Below, piece by piece: positions 44,727 to 56,773 of a stretch of 64,000 nucleotides of DNA. Location of the stretch: NCBI GenBank assembly GCA_030248135.1, contig JASANC010003237.1, forward strand, positions 62,001 to 126,000, in the 5' to 3' direction. The translations under genes and the position numbers were made by a program. The notes beneath the pieces are model-generated. The model was not told the DNA's origin. It ran no database searches and saw only the letters and a list, made by a program, of their open reading frames with translations. The stretch is from Theristus sp. LFF4_11. Lineage: Eukaryota > Nematoda > Chromadorea > Monhysterida > Xyalidae. The stretch's first letter is position 1. Each line of letters opens with the position of its first letter.

Positions 44727-47700
44727 TTACTTCGATGCTGAGTTTTTGAGATGGTACGCGTTCATTTCTCGACTCATCGGAGAATTCTCAGAGTCGTCGC
44801 GCGGAATTCGAATCCAAGGACCGTTTTTCCTGCACGTACAGTGCAACTCCATAACATATCCAACCAGCTGATTGGTTGATGCATTGCATTCTGTGCATGG
44901 ATTGCTGTGGAGGCGGAGTTTGGTTTGCACAGAATGCGTGCATTACGTGCTTACCAACCAAACAGCTAGTTGGTCATGTAATAGAGTTCGACTGTAGAAT
45001 GAGATTAAAAAACAAAAAAAACATAGCATTTCATGAACTTTCAGACGCTTCATGTTTCAGAATTTTATGAGCATCCCAAAGCATCAATTTCAGAGTGACA
45101 CAACTCACGTTCCAAAATATTTTCCATCCTCAATGGTTTCAGGTAGTGCGTGGCCTTTTGTCTCTGGCAAAAACAGATCAAGCACGGCAGCCATCAGCGA
45201 GATCACGCCATAAATAATGATTGGCAGTCGGGCGTCGATGTAGTCGCCCTAAATATATTCTGTGTTTTTTCGAATGGTTTTTCCGCCGTTCATTCGACGC
45301 GTTTTCTTTTGTGCTACTGTATTTTGGGTCTTAAGTAGAAAAATGATGACCTATTTCAAAATTGCATGACAATCCCCGTTCGTGGATTTGGATAAAAGAA
45401 AGAACGAACATAATTATGACTTTCTGTTATTCAGTATGTGCTGGATGATCACTTCGTTATTCAAAACAAACAAACAAACCAATAATCGTATCTGCGGCGC
45501 AAGAAACGAGCCCAGTCGTGCACAGACCGAACTGAATCCGCTGCCGGATTGTCGCACCACCTGGGCGTTCGCAAATAAATTGTGCACAAAAATCAGAAAA
45601 AAATCTCAAAGTGGCTTGTGCAGATAGCCAGAATCAAAGCAAATCCACAAACGGTTGGGAAAAGTTCAGCGGCATAATTGTAGCAGACAGCGAAACTGGC
45701 CGATATGCAGCCTTTGCCAACGACAGCCAGCGTTATGACGGACATGTCTAACAAAAAAGTGAGTTTTTTGTTTTATTTTATTTGATCGTTGTGTTTGCTT
45801 TAAAACAAACCGGAAACAATGCCCCGCAGTATGCCAGCACCGATACACGCCGTACCGCCGAGTGCAAACGATAGAATTAGTGCTGGTTTTCGACCTGCAG
45901 AAAGCGGTCGAGGGTCGAGAATGAAATCAAAATACAGGGTTTTTGGAAGCAAAGACATGATTATCGGCTGAAAAACTTTTCTGGTACCCCAATATTGCGT
46001 TAGCGGCACAAAAATAGCGTAGGCTGGCAGTTCGATTGCAGCTGACAGCGTGTACGTCCAATACGGACTACCGGGCAAGTCCGCTGTGTTCTGCGACAGT
46101 CCGTAGAAACCCATGGAGGTTGCGAACCTGCGCGCGAAAATTTGGGGCAAGAGCTGTCGCGAGACCATCACTCAAGTTCTGAATGGGAATGTTTCAATTG
46201 AAAAAAAACAATTTTTATGATTTTTCACTGACCAAGAGAACCAAACGATCGCTGTGTTTTTTCCGAGTCGCCAATGGCTGAACAAATGCAAAACGGACGC
46301 TGAAGAGTGGTCGTCGCCGCGTTTTACATCGTGCTGAAACGCTTGGATAGCTGTGTTGCTTGGATAGATAAACTGGCGACTTTTGGATAGCCCAACTGTG
46401 TCACTAATTTTTGATCACAAATGACTGCGACTGACCAGCTCCTCTTCAAGAACCGAATCAGGGATCTTCACTCGATTCATCCTCGCAGCGCGTTTCACGT
46501 ATTTCTTTGCGTCCTCCGGTCGTTCGTTGGCGGCCAACCAACGGATCGACTCCGGGAATAGCCTGCCATGTATGAAAGAAATTTAAAAGTACTCCAACAT
46601 GGTTTTGTGTCTAATCTACTATACTAAAATAATACTTTGTCTGTCTGTCTGTCTGTCTGTCCGTCCAACTTTTTGCTATTTAAGGTAACGAAATCAAAAT
46701 GTTGTTATCACTTTTTGACAATTTTTCTATGCGAATCATTTTCTCTCTCTTTTGGGTTTCAATAACGAGTCATCATGATTCACTCAGTTCTGTCATCAAA
46801 GTTCCGTCGCAATGGTTAGGTCAGGTTGGTTGGTGGTGATGTGAAAAGATGAGATTATAATGTGCGGAAACGAATTGCTTCAAAGAAGCCATTATCGCAC
46901 AGAATTGACGGCACATCCGATTATGATTGATAGCAAGAATTGGAAAAACGGGTCTCCCAATAAAACAAATTTGCGACTTTGAAAAACCAACAGAAACGAA
47001 ATCGGCTTTTGAATTTTTTTTACAGAAGTGGTTTTCCTGTGAATAATAATTGAATCCCAATTTTTTCCAACCAAATACACGGGTAACATTGATGCGGAAT
47101 ATTCGATCAAAGCAAAATGAAACAGGTCATGAACATCGATTGTGCGAGCACTAAACAAACAGCAGTTTTTACAAAATTTTTACTCAAATCCTGTGACTTT
47201 CAAAAATCAAAATTGAGGAGAACACAAATTTGCAATTTAAAAATAGCAGAAACTGAAATCATATTGTTAAAAAAAAATTTGTGCAAAAGCGGACTCACCA
47301 TGAGATTGTGCAAATAAACGGGTATCGATTCCGGCCGGTTCTGTTAAATAAAAAATAAACGGGTCTCTTTACGTCAAACTTAGCGACTTTGAAAAATGAA
47401 ATTGTCAAACAATCAAGTCACGTTTGAACAATTTCGGTCAACCAGAAAAAATCTAACGGGAACGACTTGCCTTTAACAGAGTTTAATAACTAGCTAATAA
47501 CAAACCGGAGCAGCAAATTTAATTTGTTTAGAAAAAAAAATTCTCAACAATTGCAAAATCAGCGAAACAGAGTCATAAAAAATCATTTTTGACATAGAAT
47601 TGACACCGAATCGAAAAGCATGAAAACAAACAATTGAAACGTTTGAAAAGTACTTTTAAAAATCGAGCGGGTTCTCGAGATAAAAATAAACGCGGAACGC

Positions 47701-50700
47701 TTGCCCCAAACGGTATCAACGAATTTAAATGCGTGAAAGCTTTGGTTAAAAAAATCAACACGTTTCCAGTTCCAGGAAAACAGAAGCAAATAAATGTCGA
47801 TGAATCCGCGGGTGCACCTTGCTGTTAACAAAATCGCAAACATTGCTTACCCGGGCCGTAGGCACGGGTCAACTGCTAGTCTACTATACTAAAAAAATAC
47901 TTTGTCTGTCCGTCTGTCTGTCTGTCCGTCCAACTTTTTGCTATTTAATGCAGCGAAATCAAAATGTTGCTATCACTTTTTAACAATTTTTCTATGCAAA
48001 TTGTTTTCTCTCTTTCGGTTTTCAACAACGAGTCATCATGATTCATTCAGTTCTTTCCTCAACGTTACGTCGCAATGGTCAGTTCGGTTGGTAGTTGTGA
48101 TGTAAAAAGATGAGATTATAATGTGCGGGAACGAATTGCTCCAAAAAGCCGCCACCATGTCACAGAATGGGCGGCACATCCGATTATGATCGACAGCAGA
48201 AATTGGAAAAACGGGTCTCCGAATAAAACGAATTTGCGACTTTGAAAAACCAACAATAACGAAATCGGCGGGGGGGGGGTACTATTCCGGCCCGCGAAAT
48301 TCCGGCCCGTAGAATTCCGGCCCGCTCATTCCGGCCCGAAGAATTCCGGCCCGAAGAATTCCGGCCCGGAGAATTCCAGCCCGGAGAATTTTCGCCAGCA
48401 CGAACAATATTAAACCACACGAAGTGATTTTGGTAATGAAATAATAAAATAAAAATATCGATGTTCACATGTTACAGTGTATTTTCAATGATGTTCGTCC
48501 TGTTTGCTTTTTTGGAAAATGAAACCTTTTGGAAAAAAGAAACTACAACTAAATTTTTAAATTTTTTATCATGAACAGGATTTGTGACCCTTTTACCTTA
48601 TCAAAAAGGCTTGGCTTAGGATTAGGAACCTACAACAAGTCACTGCAAGCAAGTTCTAAACAAAAATAAAAAATCACAAGAATTTATTTACCAAAAATCA
48701 CTTCGTGTGGTTTAATATTGTTCTTGCTGGCGAAAATTCTCCGGGCCGGAATTCTCCGGGCCGGAATTCTTCGGGCCGGAAATCTTCGGGCCGGAATGAG
48801 CGGGCCGGAATTCTACGGGCCGGAATTTCGCGGGCCGGAATAGTACACGAGCCCGAAATCGGCTATTAATTTTTTTCATACAAAATTGCTTTTCCTGTGA
48901 ATAATAATTGAATCCCATATTTTTTCTGAACCAAATACACGGGTAACGTTGCTGCGGAACGTTGGATCAAAGCAAATTGAAACAGGTAATGAAGATCGAT
49001 TGTGAGAGCACAAAACAAACAGCAGTTTTTACAAGATTTTAACCAAAATTCTGTGATTTTCAAAAAGCAAAATTGGTGAACACAAATTTTCAACTTTGAA
49101 ACAGCAGAAACTGAAATCATATTGTTTAAAACATTTTTGGCAAAAGCGGGATTACTATAAAAAACAAATGGGATTGTGCAAATAAACGGGTATCGATTCC
49201 GGCCAGTTCTGTAAAAGATAAACAAGCCTCTTTGTGTCAGACTTAGCGACTCTGAAAAATGAAATTGTCAAACAAGCAAGTCACGTTTGAACAATTTCAT
49301 TCAACCAGAAAAAATCCAACTGGAACGACTTGCCTTTAACCGAGTTTTTAAAACTTAACTAACCGAAAACAAACGGGAGCAGCTAATTCAATTAGTTTAG
49401 AAAAAAACTTTCTCAGCGATTGCAAATCACGATAACAGGGTTATAAAAGAATCATTTTTGACATAGAATTGACACCGAATCGAAAAGCATAAAAACAAAC
49501 ACGTTTGAAAAGCACTTTCAAAAATCGAGCGGGTTCTCGAGCTAAAAATGAAAGCGGAACGCTTGCCCCAAACAAGAAACGGTATCAACGCATGAAAGAA
49601 GGCCTTGGTTAAAAAATCAACACGTTTCCCGTTCCAGGAAAACAGAAGCAAATGTCGATTAATCCGCGGGTGCACCTTGCTGTTAACAAAATCGCAAACT
49701 TTTTACCCGGGCCGTAGGCACGGGTCAACTGCTAGTTAAAATGATGATGACGATGAAAGTGATGAAATCAACCAAAAGAACGCGATGAACAGCAACGTCG
49801 GTGCACCGGACATCCACTGCAGCCAGCGCCACTGTCGCACGTAGTACGCACAGAGTCCATCATAGAGCATGCCGAGTGTGAAGAACGCCTGGTACATGAT
49901 GCCGCACAGCGTGCGCGGGAGGCCGTCAACAAGTTCCATGACTGAAATGGTCTTGTTGGTGGCAAACGGCGGTCGCTTTTCAGGATTTAAAAAACCTTCT
50001 TCCTTTCTGATTTCTGAGAAGCTGATTTCTGCGATTTCCACTCCCAATAAGTTGAACGAGTTCGGAAAATGACAGATAATGGTCAGGCAAAACCACTTTT
50101 TCCTGAATAACTAACAGACAATGTAGGCGGTCAAGTAGGTGCCGTAGTTGATGCATCCGATCAGCACTTGCATGGCGCCGAACATGGCGTAGTTCACGGA
50201 GAACACTGACACGTGCGTCACCACGATGTACAGCACGGCACACAGCAGAAAGATGGGCCGACGGCCGCAGCTGCAAAAAGGCACCACCGAAAGACGTCTT
50301 TGCATTTTCAAACGGCGAGTCTTTCAAAACGTTTGCTTCACCCACAAACTGCCTTTGAAGTCGCAAAGTTGAAGATTTCGCTGAAATCTTGGCTGCAATC
50401 CAAAACACTGACCGGTCGGACAGTACGCTCCACAGGGCAGCGCCAATGAGGTAGCCAAGAGTGTTCAACGACCAGAGCATGCGCTTCATCCACACCCGGT
50501 CGCATTCCAAGTCAAACTGAACAACGTGCAATTCGATTCCAGAACATCATTTTTTCTTTGCTCAAAATCTGTTTTATTTTTAGCTGCAATAGTTTTCCCA
50601 TCAATCACATCGTCAGGTTCTCAAAACTCATGTTGTCTAAAAGTTTACGCCAACGTTTTCACAGTCACAGCAGTGCTCCAAGGAGCTACGGATTGAGAAA

Positions 50701-51319
50701 AACATCAGTCAAACCGTGATACTGATCGAATCGGGGATTTCAGCGTTTTCCATGTCGTAGATTGTGCCGAGCCCTCTGCAGTCCGTTGCGGCGTCTGACT
50801 GGCAGGTCGCCTCGTTGCCGAAGTCGCAGCGACTGCAGAAATTCTGGTCGGCGAACAAGCGGCTTGTGTTGTGGCTGAATATTGCTGCGTAAGAGCCGGT
50901 GCAGGCGACGCCGTCGACTTCCGGTATGCAACATCTGAAGTCGAACAAAGTCTATATCTGCTCAGCAGACCCAAACCAGACCAGATTTTCGGTCGCACTA
51001 AATCACGATTCACGATGACTCATTGTTTAACTGGGAAAATGCAAACAGTTATTGCAGTCTTAGTCAAACTGTGAATCATTGGCAACCAGCCGATTGGCTG
51101 TTGAATTTGGTCTCACTGATTGGTCCTGCGCATCTTGATGCAACCAATCAACATCGCACATGGTTCACTCACAATGTTTTACCTTGCTTTCGGCGAATGC
51201 CCAGTCCACGAGAACATCAACGTCGTTGAACCGCCCAAAAATCCGGGCACCAACAAAAGACCGTAGAGAAACGCTTGATAGCGACCGAAGTTGCCCAGAT
51301 ATTCCACAATTCTACGCAT
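44727..51319 (-). CDS. SLC22-family organic ion transporter (13 exons)
   Basis: Major facilitator superfamily transporter of the organic cation/anion/carnitine group, plasma membrane, 551 aa (family about 550). Exons in transcript order: 51183-51319, 50715-50934, 50413-50516, 50116-50270, 49773-49941, 46436-46562, 46233-46333, 45988-46127, 45811-45894, 45653-45747, 45480-45560, 45109-45248, 44727-44829; phases close. It starts MRRIVEYLGNFGRYQ, the N-terminal SLC22 signature; then a Cys-rich first extracellular loop (about residues 46-119); the loop 2-3 motif SDRCGRRP; FPESIRWL after TM6; a TM7 region reading WFATSMGFYGLS; YWGRKPALIL; AELFPTVVRQSGSG; and LPETKGHALPETIED after TM12. The substrate cannot be predicted. 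The 3.2-kb intron 46563-49772 holds two tandem Helitrons. Confidence 0.94.
44844..44992. mobile_element. Fold-back element in the last SLC22 intron
   Basis: The left arm CATAACATATCCAACCAGCTG, continuing through GATTGGTTGATGCA and ATTCTGTGC, is mirrored on the right by GCACAGAATGCGTGCA and ACCAACCAAACAGCTAGTTGG. It lies wholly within the intron 44830-45108 and is related to the 36471-36594 element. Confidence 0.6.
46615..47879. mobile_element. Non-autonomous Helitron, copy 1 of a tandem pair
   Basis: It begins TCTACTATACTAAAA, preceded by A, and ends CTAG after a hairpin (ACCCG-G-GCC / GGC-A-CGGGT, about 47849-47869) located a few bases upstream of the end. 5' TC, 3' CTRR, a subterminal hairpin and A/T insertion without target duplication are the Helitron hallmarks. 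A (CTGT)n tract follows the 5' end. It encodes no Rep/helicase and lies in SLC22 intron 5. Confidence 0.8.
47880..49735. mobile_element. Non-autonomous Helitron, copy 2, with nested insertion
   Basis: It starts TCTACTATACTAAAAAA immediately after the CTAG of copy 1, with no spacer, and ends with the same hairpin and CTAG (49732-49735) followed by T. It is colinear with copy 1 and clearly diverged from it by scattered small changes. It is interrupted at 48270-48854 by a palindromic element; without that insertion and its duplication it is about 1262 bp, matching copy 1 at 1265 bp. Confidence 0.8.
48270..48854. mobile_element. Mutator-like palindromic element built of ATTCCGGCCCG repeats
   Basis: A 585-bp insertion in Helitron copy 2, flanked by the 9-bp direct repeat GAAATCGGC (48261-48269 and 48855-48863). 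The corresponding site in Helitron copy 1 (about 46997) is uninterrupted. Both arms, of about 150-160 bp, contain seven or so tandem units around GAATTCCGGCCCG in opposite orientation, followed by a mirrored TTCGCCAGCACGAACAATAT. A 9-bp duplication and long G-rich inverted ends fit Mutator-like elements. The open frames across it are low-complexity artefacts. Confidence 0.75.
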
Positions 51320-52456
51320 CGTGGCAGGATGTTGCTTCTATTACGACTGTCTGATTCTTGAAGAAATATTTCAATTTGCAATTGAAGATGGTATTTTCTC
51401 AAAACAGCCGCGCGGTGTATATTCCACCTCCTTACAAGTTTTCAGTTTCAAAGACCCGCAAACACGACTGCGATTTTCAGTTTTTTTTTGCTTCACCAAG
51501 ATTTCAACACGATCACCACTTGCTGGCAATCTACATCAACGCTGATCAATGTTTATTTAGTTTTTTAAACCGTTGACTCCACCGTCGGTCAATAAAAGTT
51601 GTTAAACGTACTTCGTTACGATTACGCTAATGGAAAATTGACAAAGCAGAAAACGGTGTCCATTCAACCGATTGTTGCATTATTCGAATTTCTGCGGCTG
51701 AAATGCCGACTGTAAACCGTAGTTGAGTTGAATAAACTCTAATATTTATCATTGAAAGCGTGAGTTGTGGTGTCATTATACTAATCACACCTTGACGCCG
51801 TGTTGATCGAAATCCGCTGAATAACTATGACACTAACATGTATGATTTTGCTTATAGCTGAAGTTGATCACAAACCACTTGACCACCGTCACACTCATTT
51901 GCGTTTCGTATTTCGCTGGTCTGGTTTTTATATTCGTCTAATGATTGCACGTTTTTCAGATCACTTTGGCGGATCGGCTGTGTGAAGATGGCATTTGCAA
52001 TTTCACGTGTTTATTTGCGGGAAAGGCAAACGGCTTATTGTTGATATAAACCACTACTTCGTGGCCATGTGGTGAACAACCTGTGAAAACCCCTTTTTCA
52101 GTAGCTTTTTTAAATCATTTTATCCAACGTTGGTTGACTCCCTGATTTGTTGTGTTTGGTATTTTGTGGACAAATAAAGGTCGCGAGTTCACAATATATA
52201 ATCTTAACTGGTTAACACCAGATTTAAAAAAACCGAAAAGTCTGTAAACAACAACTGAAACATACACACACATTATGAGCAGCCGATAAAATTTTCTCGG
52301 ATTTTATTGTTGAAGTTAGCGGCGAACAGCCACAAGCAACGTTTGCACACAACAACGGTTGAATTGAACAAATATCAGGCTGCAAAAAGTAAAACAGACG
52401 CACGACTAATAACTGTCAACTGACTCTAAATTGGTACATTCGTTTTCGTTCCAGAT

Positions 52457-52619
52457 CGACAACAACCATGACGACACGACGAGGCCATACGCAAACAGCG
52501 ATGAACAACACGACCATGAAAGGAAACTTTTTCTGTCTTCACAAACAACAACAACACCATGCATGATTGTGACACCGAAACGAAGAGCGACACGCCGCTG
52601 CGGAGGGCGAAATGATTGG
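52457..52619 (+). other. Possible exon upstream of the lipocalin gene (uncertain)
   Basis: A segment bounded by TTCGTTCCAG and a TG|GTGAGAAA donor stays open in one frame and has reasonable codon texture (Asp/His/Thr-rich, then PKRRATRRC). No following exon could be linked by phase, so it may be a non-coding 5' exon, part of an unrecognised gene, or chance. Confidence 0.2.
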
Positions 52620-53147
52620 TGAGAAATGATATGATGGCTAAAAATTGATCACAATTGCACAAAACAAAATCGAGAAAATAAACACACCGTAGACAGATAT
52701 GCCGTTGGAGAAGTGCGCGGAGAAAATGCACGCGCAACACATGCGTTGACCTAGTTTCGGTGTTGCACAGTGTATACAGAGGTGACAATGACATCTCAGG
52801 TGCATGTACGTATAACAAACGACGACACATCATGTGTGTGCGTGTGCTCGTCCCCCATGCCAGCAGGATCCGTTTACATATTACACGTCTAATCGCATGT
52901 TGAACATTTTTATTACAGAGGCTATCCGTTTTTCCCATATTGCATCTGTGTCAACCTCACACACATCCTGTAAACATTGCAATTCAATGTTGTACATTTT
53001 CAAACTCAAACAGCATACGAACGTTTTTTTTCGTTCCAGTTCCCAAACTGTCCATTGTATGCACAACTAGTCCTGCAGTGGTCATGTGACCCTAATATGC
53101 CTTCCGCACGTTACAATTTGGTTGACCCTTTTTGTGATCGTTTCCAG

Positions 53148-53169
53148 ATCAATAACAAGAGCAGCTGTC
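53148..53169 (+). promoter_or_regulatory. Candidate spliced-leader acceptor before the lipocalin start
   Basis: GTTTCCAG ends at 53147, 22 bases before the ATG, with no credible cis-spliced upstream coding exon in frame. In nematodes this arrangement is typical of trans-splicing. Similar sites precede the genes at 20509 (acceptor end 20475), 55854 (55843) and 62535 (62516). Confidence 0.45.
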
Positions 53170-55005
53170 ATGAAGCGCTCCATATTGCCGCTGATTTGCG
53201 TGGTCGCCATATCGACAGCCGCTTCCATCAGGCGACGCAAACGCGAGACACCGCTCGGCACGATCGGCTCACCGTGGGACTTGCAGTCGTTTCCACAGGG
53301 TCTGTCGCTGAACAGCGCGCCGCCGCCGCCGAAGCAGCCGCAGAAGCAGACCGTCACGAATCGACTGTTCGGCACGGGTAACATCGTGGACACCATCTCG
53401 ACGTCACTGCAGCAACTGAGACACTTGAACCCCGACCAGCAGCAGTCCCCGCAGTCCTCGGGCAGCGTCGACAGTTTCGACTTTCAACGCCAGCAACAGC
53501 GGAGCAACGTCAACCTGCAGGGCATCGCGTCCGGCTCCGTGCCCGGTCTGGCGCCGATACCCGTGCCCGGCTTTCCGGGGCCGAGCGACGTGCCGCGCAT
53601 TCCCGGCGTGAACACGATACCCGGTCTGGACATGTGGAACTACGTGGTCGGCCAGTTGATCCCGCAGGCAGTGCCGGCCACCAATCAGCTGCTGAGCAAC
53701 TCGGTCAGTCGTCTGCTGCCGCAGGACTCCACCAAGAACATTGCCAGGGACGTGTTCAAGGCGCTGCACCCGCCGTCGGCGAAGGTCGAAGTCGAGCGCA
53801 TGATGGGCAGATGGTTTCAGGTGCCTTTTATTTCTTGTTTTAGTTTAGTTCTTTTGTTTCTTTGTTTTATTTTGTTCATTAGCGGAGCAAATTGAAGACT
53901 GTGTTTCAGTAATTTAGAACCACCTAACAAGTGATATGACAGTTGCAAACGCTTTCATTTCAGGTTGTCAATAGTCCACATGTGATACGCGAGGCATGCA
54001 CGGTCTCACATTGTAAGCTGTTACATTGGAATATTTATTGGGTTTTCATTGCATTCGTTCAATATTCCATTGATTGATAATCCATTAACAACATAAGCTG
54101 AATCTACTGCATGTTGTTTTGACATCACGCAACAGTTACTTGAGTTCCGTTGTGTGTTTCAGTCGGCGCGTTGACCAACAACACGTACAGTGCCACGTTC
54201 ACTATTCTGAAGTTCTACCGCGAGGGCAATCCGAACGGACCGCCGAGGTTTTCGCTCGGCTACGGATTTTCATCGGGCGACGACGGGCAATTTGTGATAC
54301 ACAACAGCAATTCGCCTGACTCAGAGCCTTGTGCGTACAATGTTGACTTGTTACTACAGTTAAAAAGTCACAAATGCAGTGGTCTTAATGACTATTGCAT
54401 TTCTGCTGTATTTCTGCAAAGCTTTATAACCTTGAAATTCAGTCACTGTAAAAAAGCTTTTGCACGGTCTGAACTCTGAACATAAACAACTTTGCATGTC
54501 TCAATTTCAGTCTGGGTTGTGAAAACCGGTCCATTGAACAAATTCAACCAGTACGATTACGCGATCATCAGCAACTGGGTGAGGTTCCCGGTGTTCGTGA
54601 TCGCGCGAGACCCGCACGCGTTCAAGGATCTGTACATGAAGGATGTTCTTCAGTATCTTCAGGATAGACGTAAGTATAGGCTATTTACTCAAACGTGTCG
54701 TGCCGAGATGACGTCATGTTTTTAACATGCGCTTGTCATGCACAACAACCAAGATTCTACTTGCAACAAAAAAAAATAAACCAAACGAAATTCTGGGTGT
54801 CCTGTCTGTACATGACAAACGGACGTTTTTAAAGAAAATGATGTCCTTTCGGTTGACACGTTTCATTAAATGCACAGTTAAGACATCTAATTGTCAAAAA
54901 CGCATTTCAGAATACATCAACGTCTTAACAAAGGCGTTAAACATGATTTCACCAGTGGATTACAGCCAATGTCAGTATACGCCTACGTTTTCTGGTGCTG
55001 GGTAG
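53170..55005 (+). CDS. Secreted lipocalin-related protein, nematode LPR type (5 exons)
   Basis: Secreted extracellular protein, 373 aa. Exons: 53170-53820, 53964-54012, 54163-54330, 54511-54669, 54911-55005; phases close. A signal peptide (MKRSILPLICVVAISTAAS) is followed by the basic run RRRKR, a possible proprotein cleavage site, and a Gln/Pro/Gly-rich linker of about 180 residues. The lipocalin domain starts at about residue 207: ERMMGRWFQ carries the G-x-W motif of strand A. It continues through NSPHVIREACTVSHFGALT, FYREGNPNGPPRF, YDYAIISNWVRFPV and ends DYSQCQYTPTF. These segments resemble the C. elegans lipocalin-related (lpr) proteins of the apical extracellular matrix. The bound ligand is unknown. 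A TTTCCAG acceptor 22 bases before the ATG suggests a spliced leader. AATAAA signals lie at about 55389 and 55400. Confidence 0.85.
54684..54870. mobile_element. Fold-back element with TGACGTCA filling lipocalin intron 4
   Basis: The left arm TACTCAAACGTGTCG with TGACGTCA at 54709-54716 is mirrored by a right arm containing GATGTCCTTTCGG and GACACGTTTCATTAA. The intron is 54670-54910, so the element begins 14 bases after the donor and ends 40 bases before the next exon. Confidence 0.65.
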
Positions 55006-55853
55006 ATGAACTAGAACCTTGTGTGTTCACGTCCAAGTACTAAGTGGATGTTGACTATGGATATGGTCGATGGTATTTATTGATGGTCTCATTGTTGCTT
55101 TTTTGATTTAGCATTTTGTACATGTGATCCCGGACATATGCGCTTTCCATGAATAGTCATTGCCGACGTGAAAATTCTTGAAAAAACGATTTTCTATGAT
55201 TTTATTGTTGTTTCGCTTTTGGTTATACATTTTTTCTAATCTTAAAATTATTGTTTGTCTAACTTTTTTGAAAGCGTGCCGACATGAACTGCGAAAAAAG
55301 CAGAAGAATTTGTTGCCCTTTTCACAGACACACCCAAAAATCGATTTAATCAGGAAAACCTGAAGAAAACCCAGCAGCACTACTACGTAATAAAAGATGA
55401 ATAAATAGCCCCATCACCGATTTGTTCAAAACCCCATAAACTTGACATTCTTCAGCGGTCGCACGCTATATGCTGCGTGCCAATTCTGGTTTCTTCTAAC
55501 ATGATTAGTGATTCGAATTATCTGTCAAGTAGCATGACGGCACCGATAGCAGCACATAAACAGTCTACAAACCAGTTAGAAAACATCACGGCTGTGGTTC
55601 TTCATAGAAGACTATTTTGTACAGGAACTGTAGAATCTGCTGCGGCAGCTGGGACGCCAACGCCGTGAACGCAGGTGAAGGTTTCGCAAAAATACTCATA
55701 CCGGTAAAAGCAGTAAAAATTGAATGAAACCGTAAACAACCAGGATTCTTTTCATTTGATGTTTGAGATATTAGGATTTTTGAAAGATTCGTTCCATTTT
55801 TGAAAAACTCAAAATATTCAGTTTCAGTTGCAGTTAATTTCAGAAAAGGGAAG
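55006..55853. other. Intergenic region between the lipocalin and PAN-like genes
   Basis: Probably the 3' UTR of the lipocalin-related gene (AATAAA at about 55389 and 55400) followed by the short promoter of the next gene. An acceptor TTAATTTCAG ends at 55843, ten bases before the ATG. No exon is recognised. Confidence 0.6.
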
Positions 55854-56479
55854 ATGATCATGCACCGTCCGTCAGCTGTTTTTGTCGTTTTCGGGTTGTT
55901 TTCGCTGTTGCTGATGACAGAAGCTCGGCGACATCGCAGTAAGTGAAGCAATCAGCTCAGCTGAGCAGTTCGTGTTGTAAAATGGACATCCTATCTGCTT
56001 TTACTGTAACGATCACAATTTAGGCAGCAGTCATCGTCGGTCGACCAACAAAATTGTCGGTCAGTTGAGAACTAAAGTTTGCTTGATTGTTCTGTGTTTT
56101 CCAACATAATCTCTGATTAACTCTGAAAACAGGTGTTTGCTTTACGTCCACTAAAAAGTGGCTTGCGACAAAAAACTGGGCCGGAACAATTGACGTGAAA
56201 AGGTTGGACACTGCCGACAACACGCAGGAGTGTATCGGACTGTGCAAACGCAACAAAGCCTGCAAGTGAGTCTCACTGGTTTTGTAAGAAAAAATGTCAA
56301 AAATGACCGTTTTATTGTTAATAACCTGCGAACCCCGGTTTTTCAGGTCAGGAACCCTGCTCGACGGCAGAAGCTGCATGTTGTCGTCGTTTAACCGAGA
56401 AAACGCACCGGAGAACGCTTACGAGGACAAGCTGCCCGGAAGCGATTCGTATTATTTTGAAGTCAATTGTGGGACTTGA
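55854..56479 (+). CDS. Small secreted PAN/Apple-like protein (4 exons)
   Basis: Predicted 128 aa, secreted. Exons: 55854-55938, 56024-56059, 56133-56265, 56347-56479; phases close. An N-terminal signal peptide (about residues 1-23: hydrophobic VFVVFGLFSLLLM) is followed by a basic Arg/His/Ser segment. One Cys-containing domain follows with the pattern GVCF, TQECIGLCKRNKACKS, SCMLSSF and EVNC. The spacing C-x3-C, then C, and the terminal Y-x-E-x-N-C resemble a PAN/Apple domain, which usually binds proteins or carbohydrates. The assignment is by pattern only. The gene converges with GABA transaminase, whose stop is 295 bp away, and an AATAAA for this gene lies near 56736. Confidence 0.6.
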
Positions 56480-56773
56480 TCAGATCTGTTTTATTTGATT
56501 TTCATTAAACCGTTTTGTGTCGTTGCCGTAACCAAACCGTTACCTGCACCATGAACCTTGCACTTCGGTGTCCATTGCGTCGTCTCATGGGAATATTGGT
56601 TTTCTTCTTTTTGGTACTGTGAAATGTGACTTCTGATCTTGTTGATACTATTGATTTGTGAAAAAGAAACGCCGTAACTTCTAACTTCTTTTATTTAATT
56701 TTGCTGTAATTTTTGTACTTTTAAAAACGTTGTTGAATAAACATGTTTATTTATAATGCGAGACAAGTGTCTT

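Larger units (their letters stand above)
51320..53169. other. Divergent intergenic region between SLC22 and lipocalin genes
   Basis: This holds the 5' flanks of two divergent genes. An acceptor-like TTTCCAG at 53141-53147 lies 22 bases before the lipocalin start codon. A candidate exon at 52457-52619 is listed separately. Nothing else is recognised. Confidence 0.5.

Noticed and set aside
48184..48918. Gly/Pro/Arg-rich repetitive frames (SGRNSSGRN and SGPKNSGPEN types)
   Set aside because: They are low-complexity translations of the GGCCCG-type arm repeats of a transposable element.
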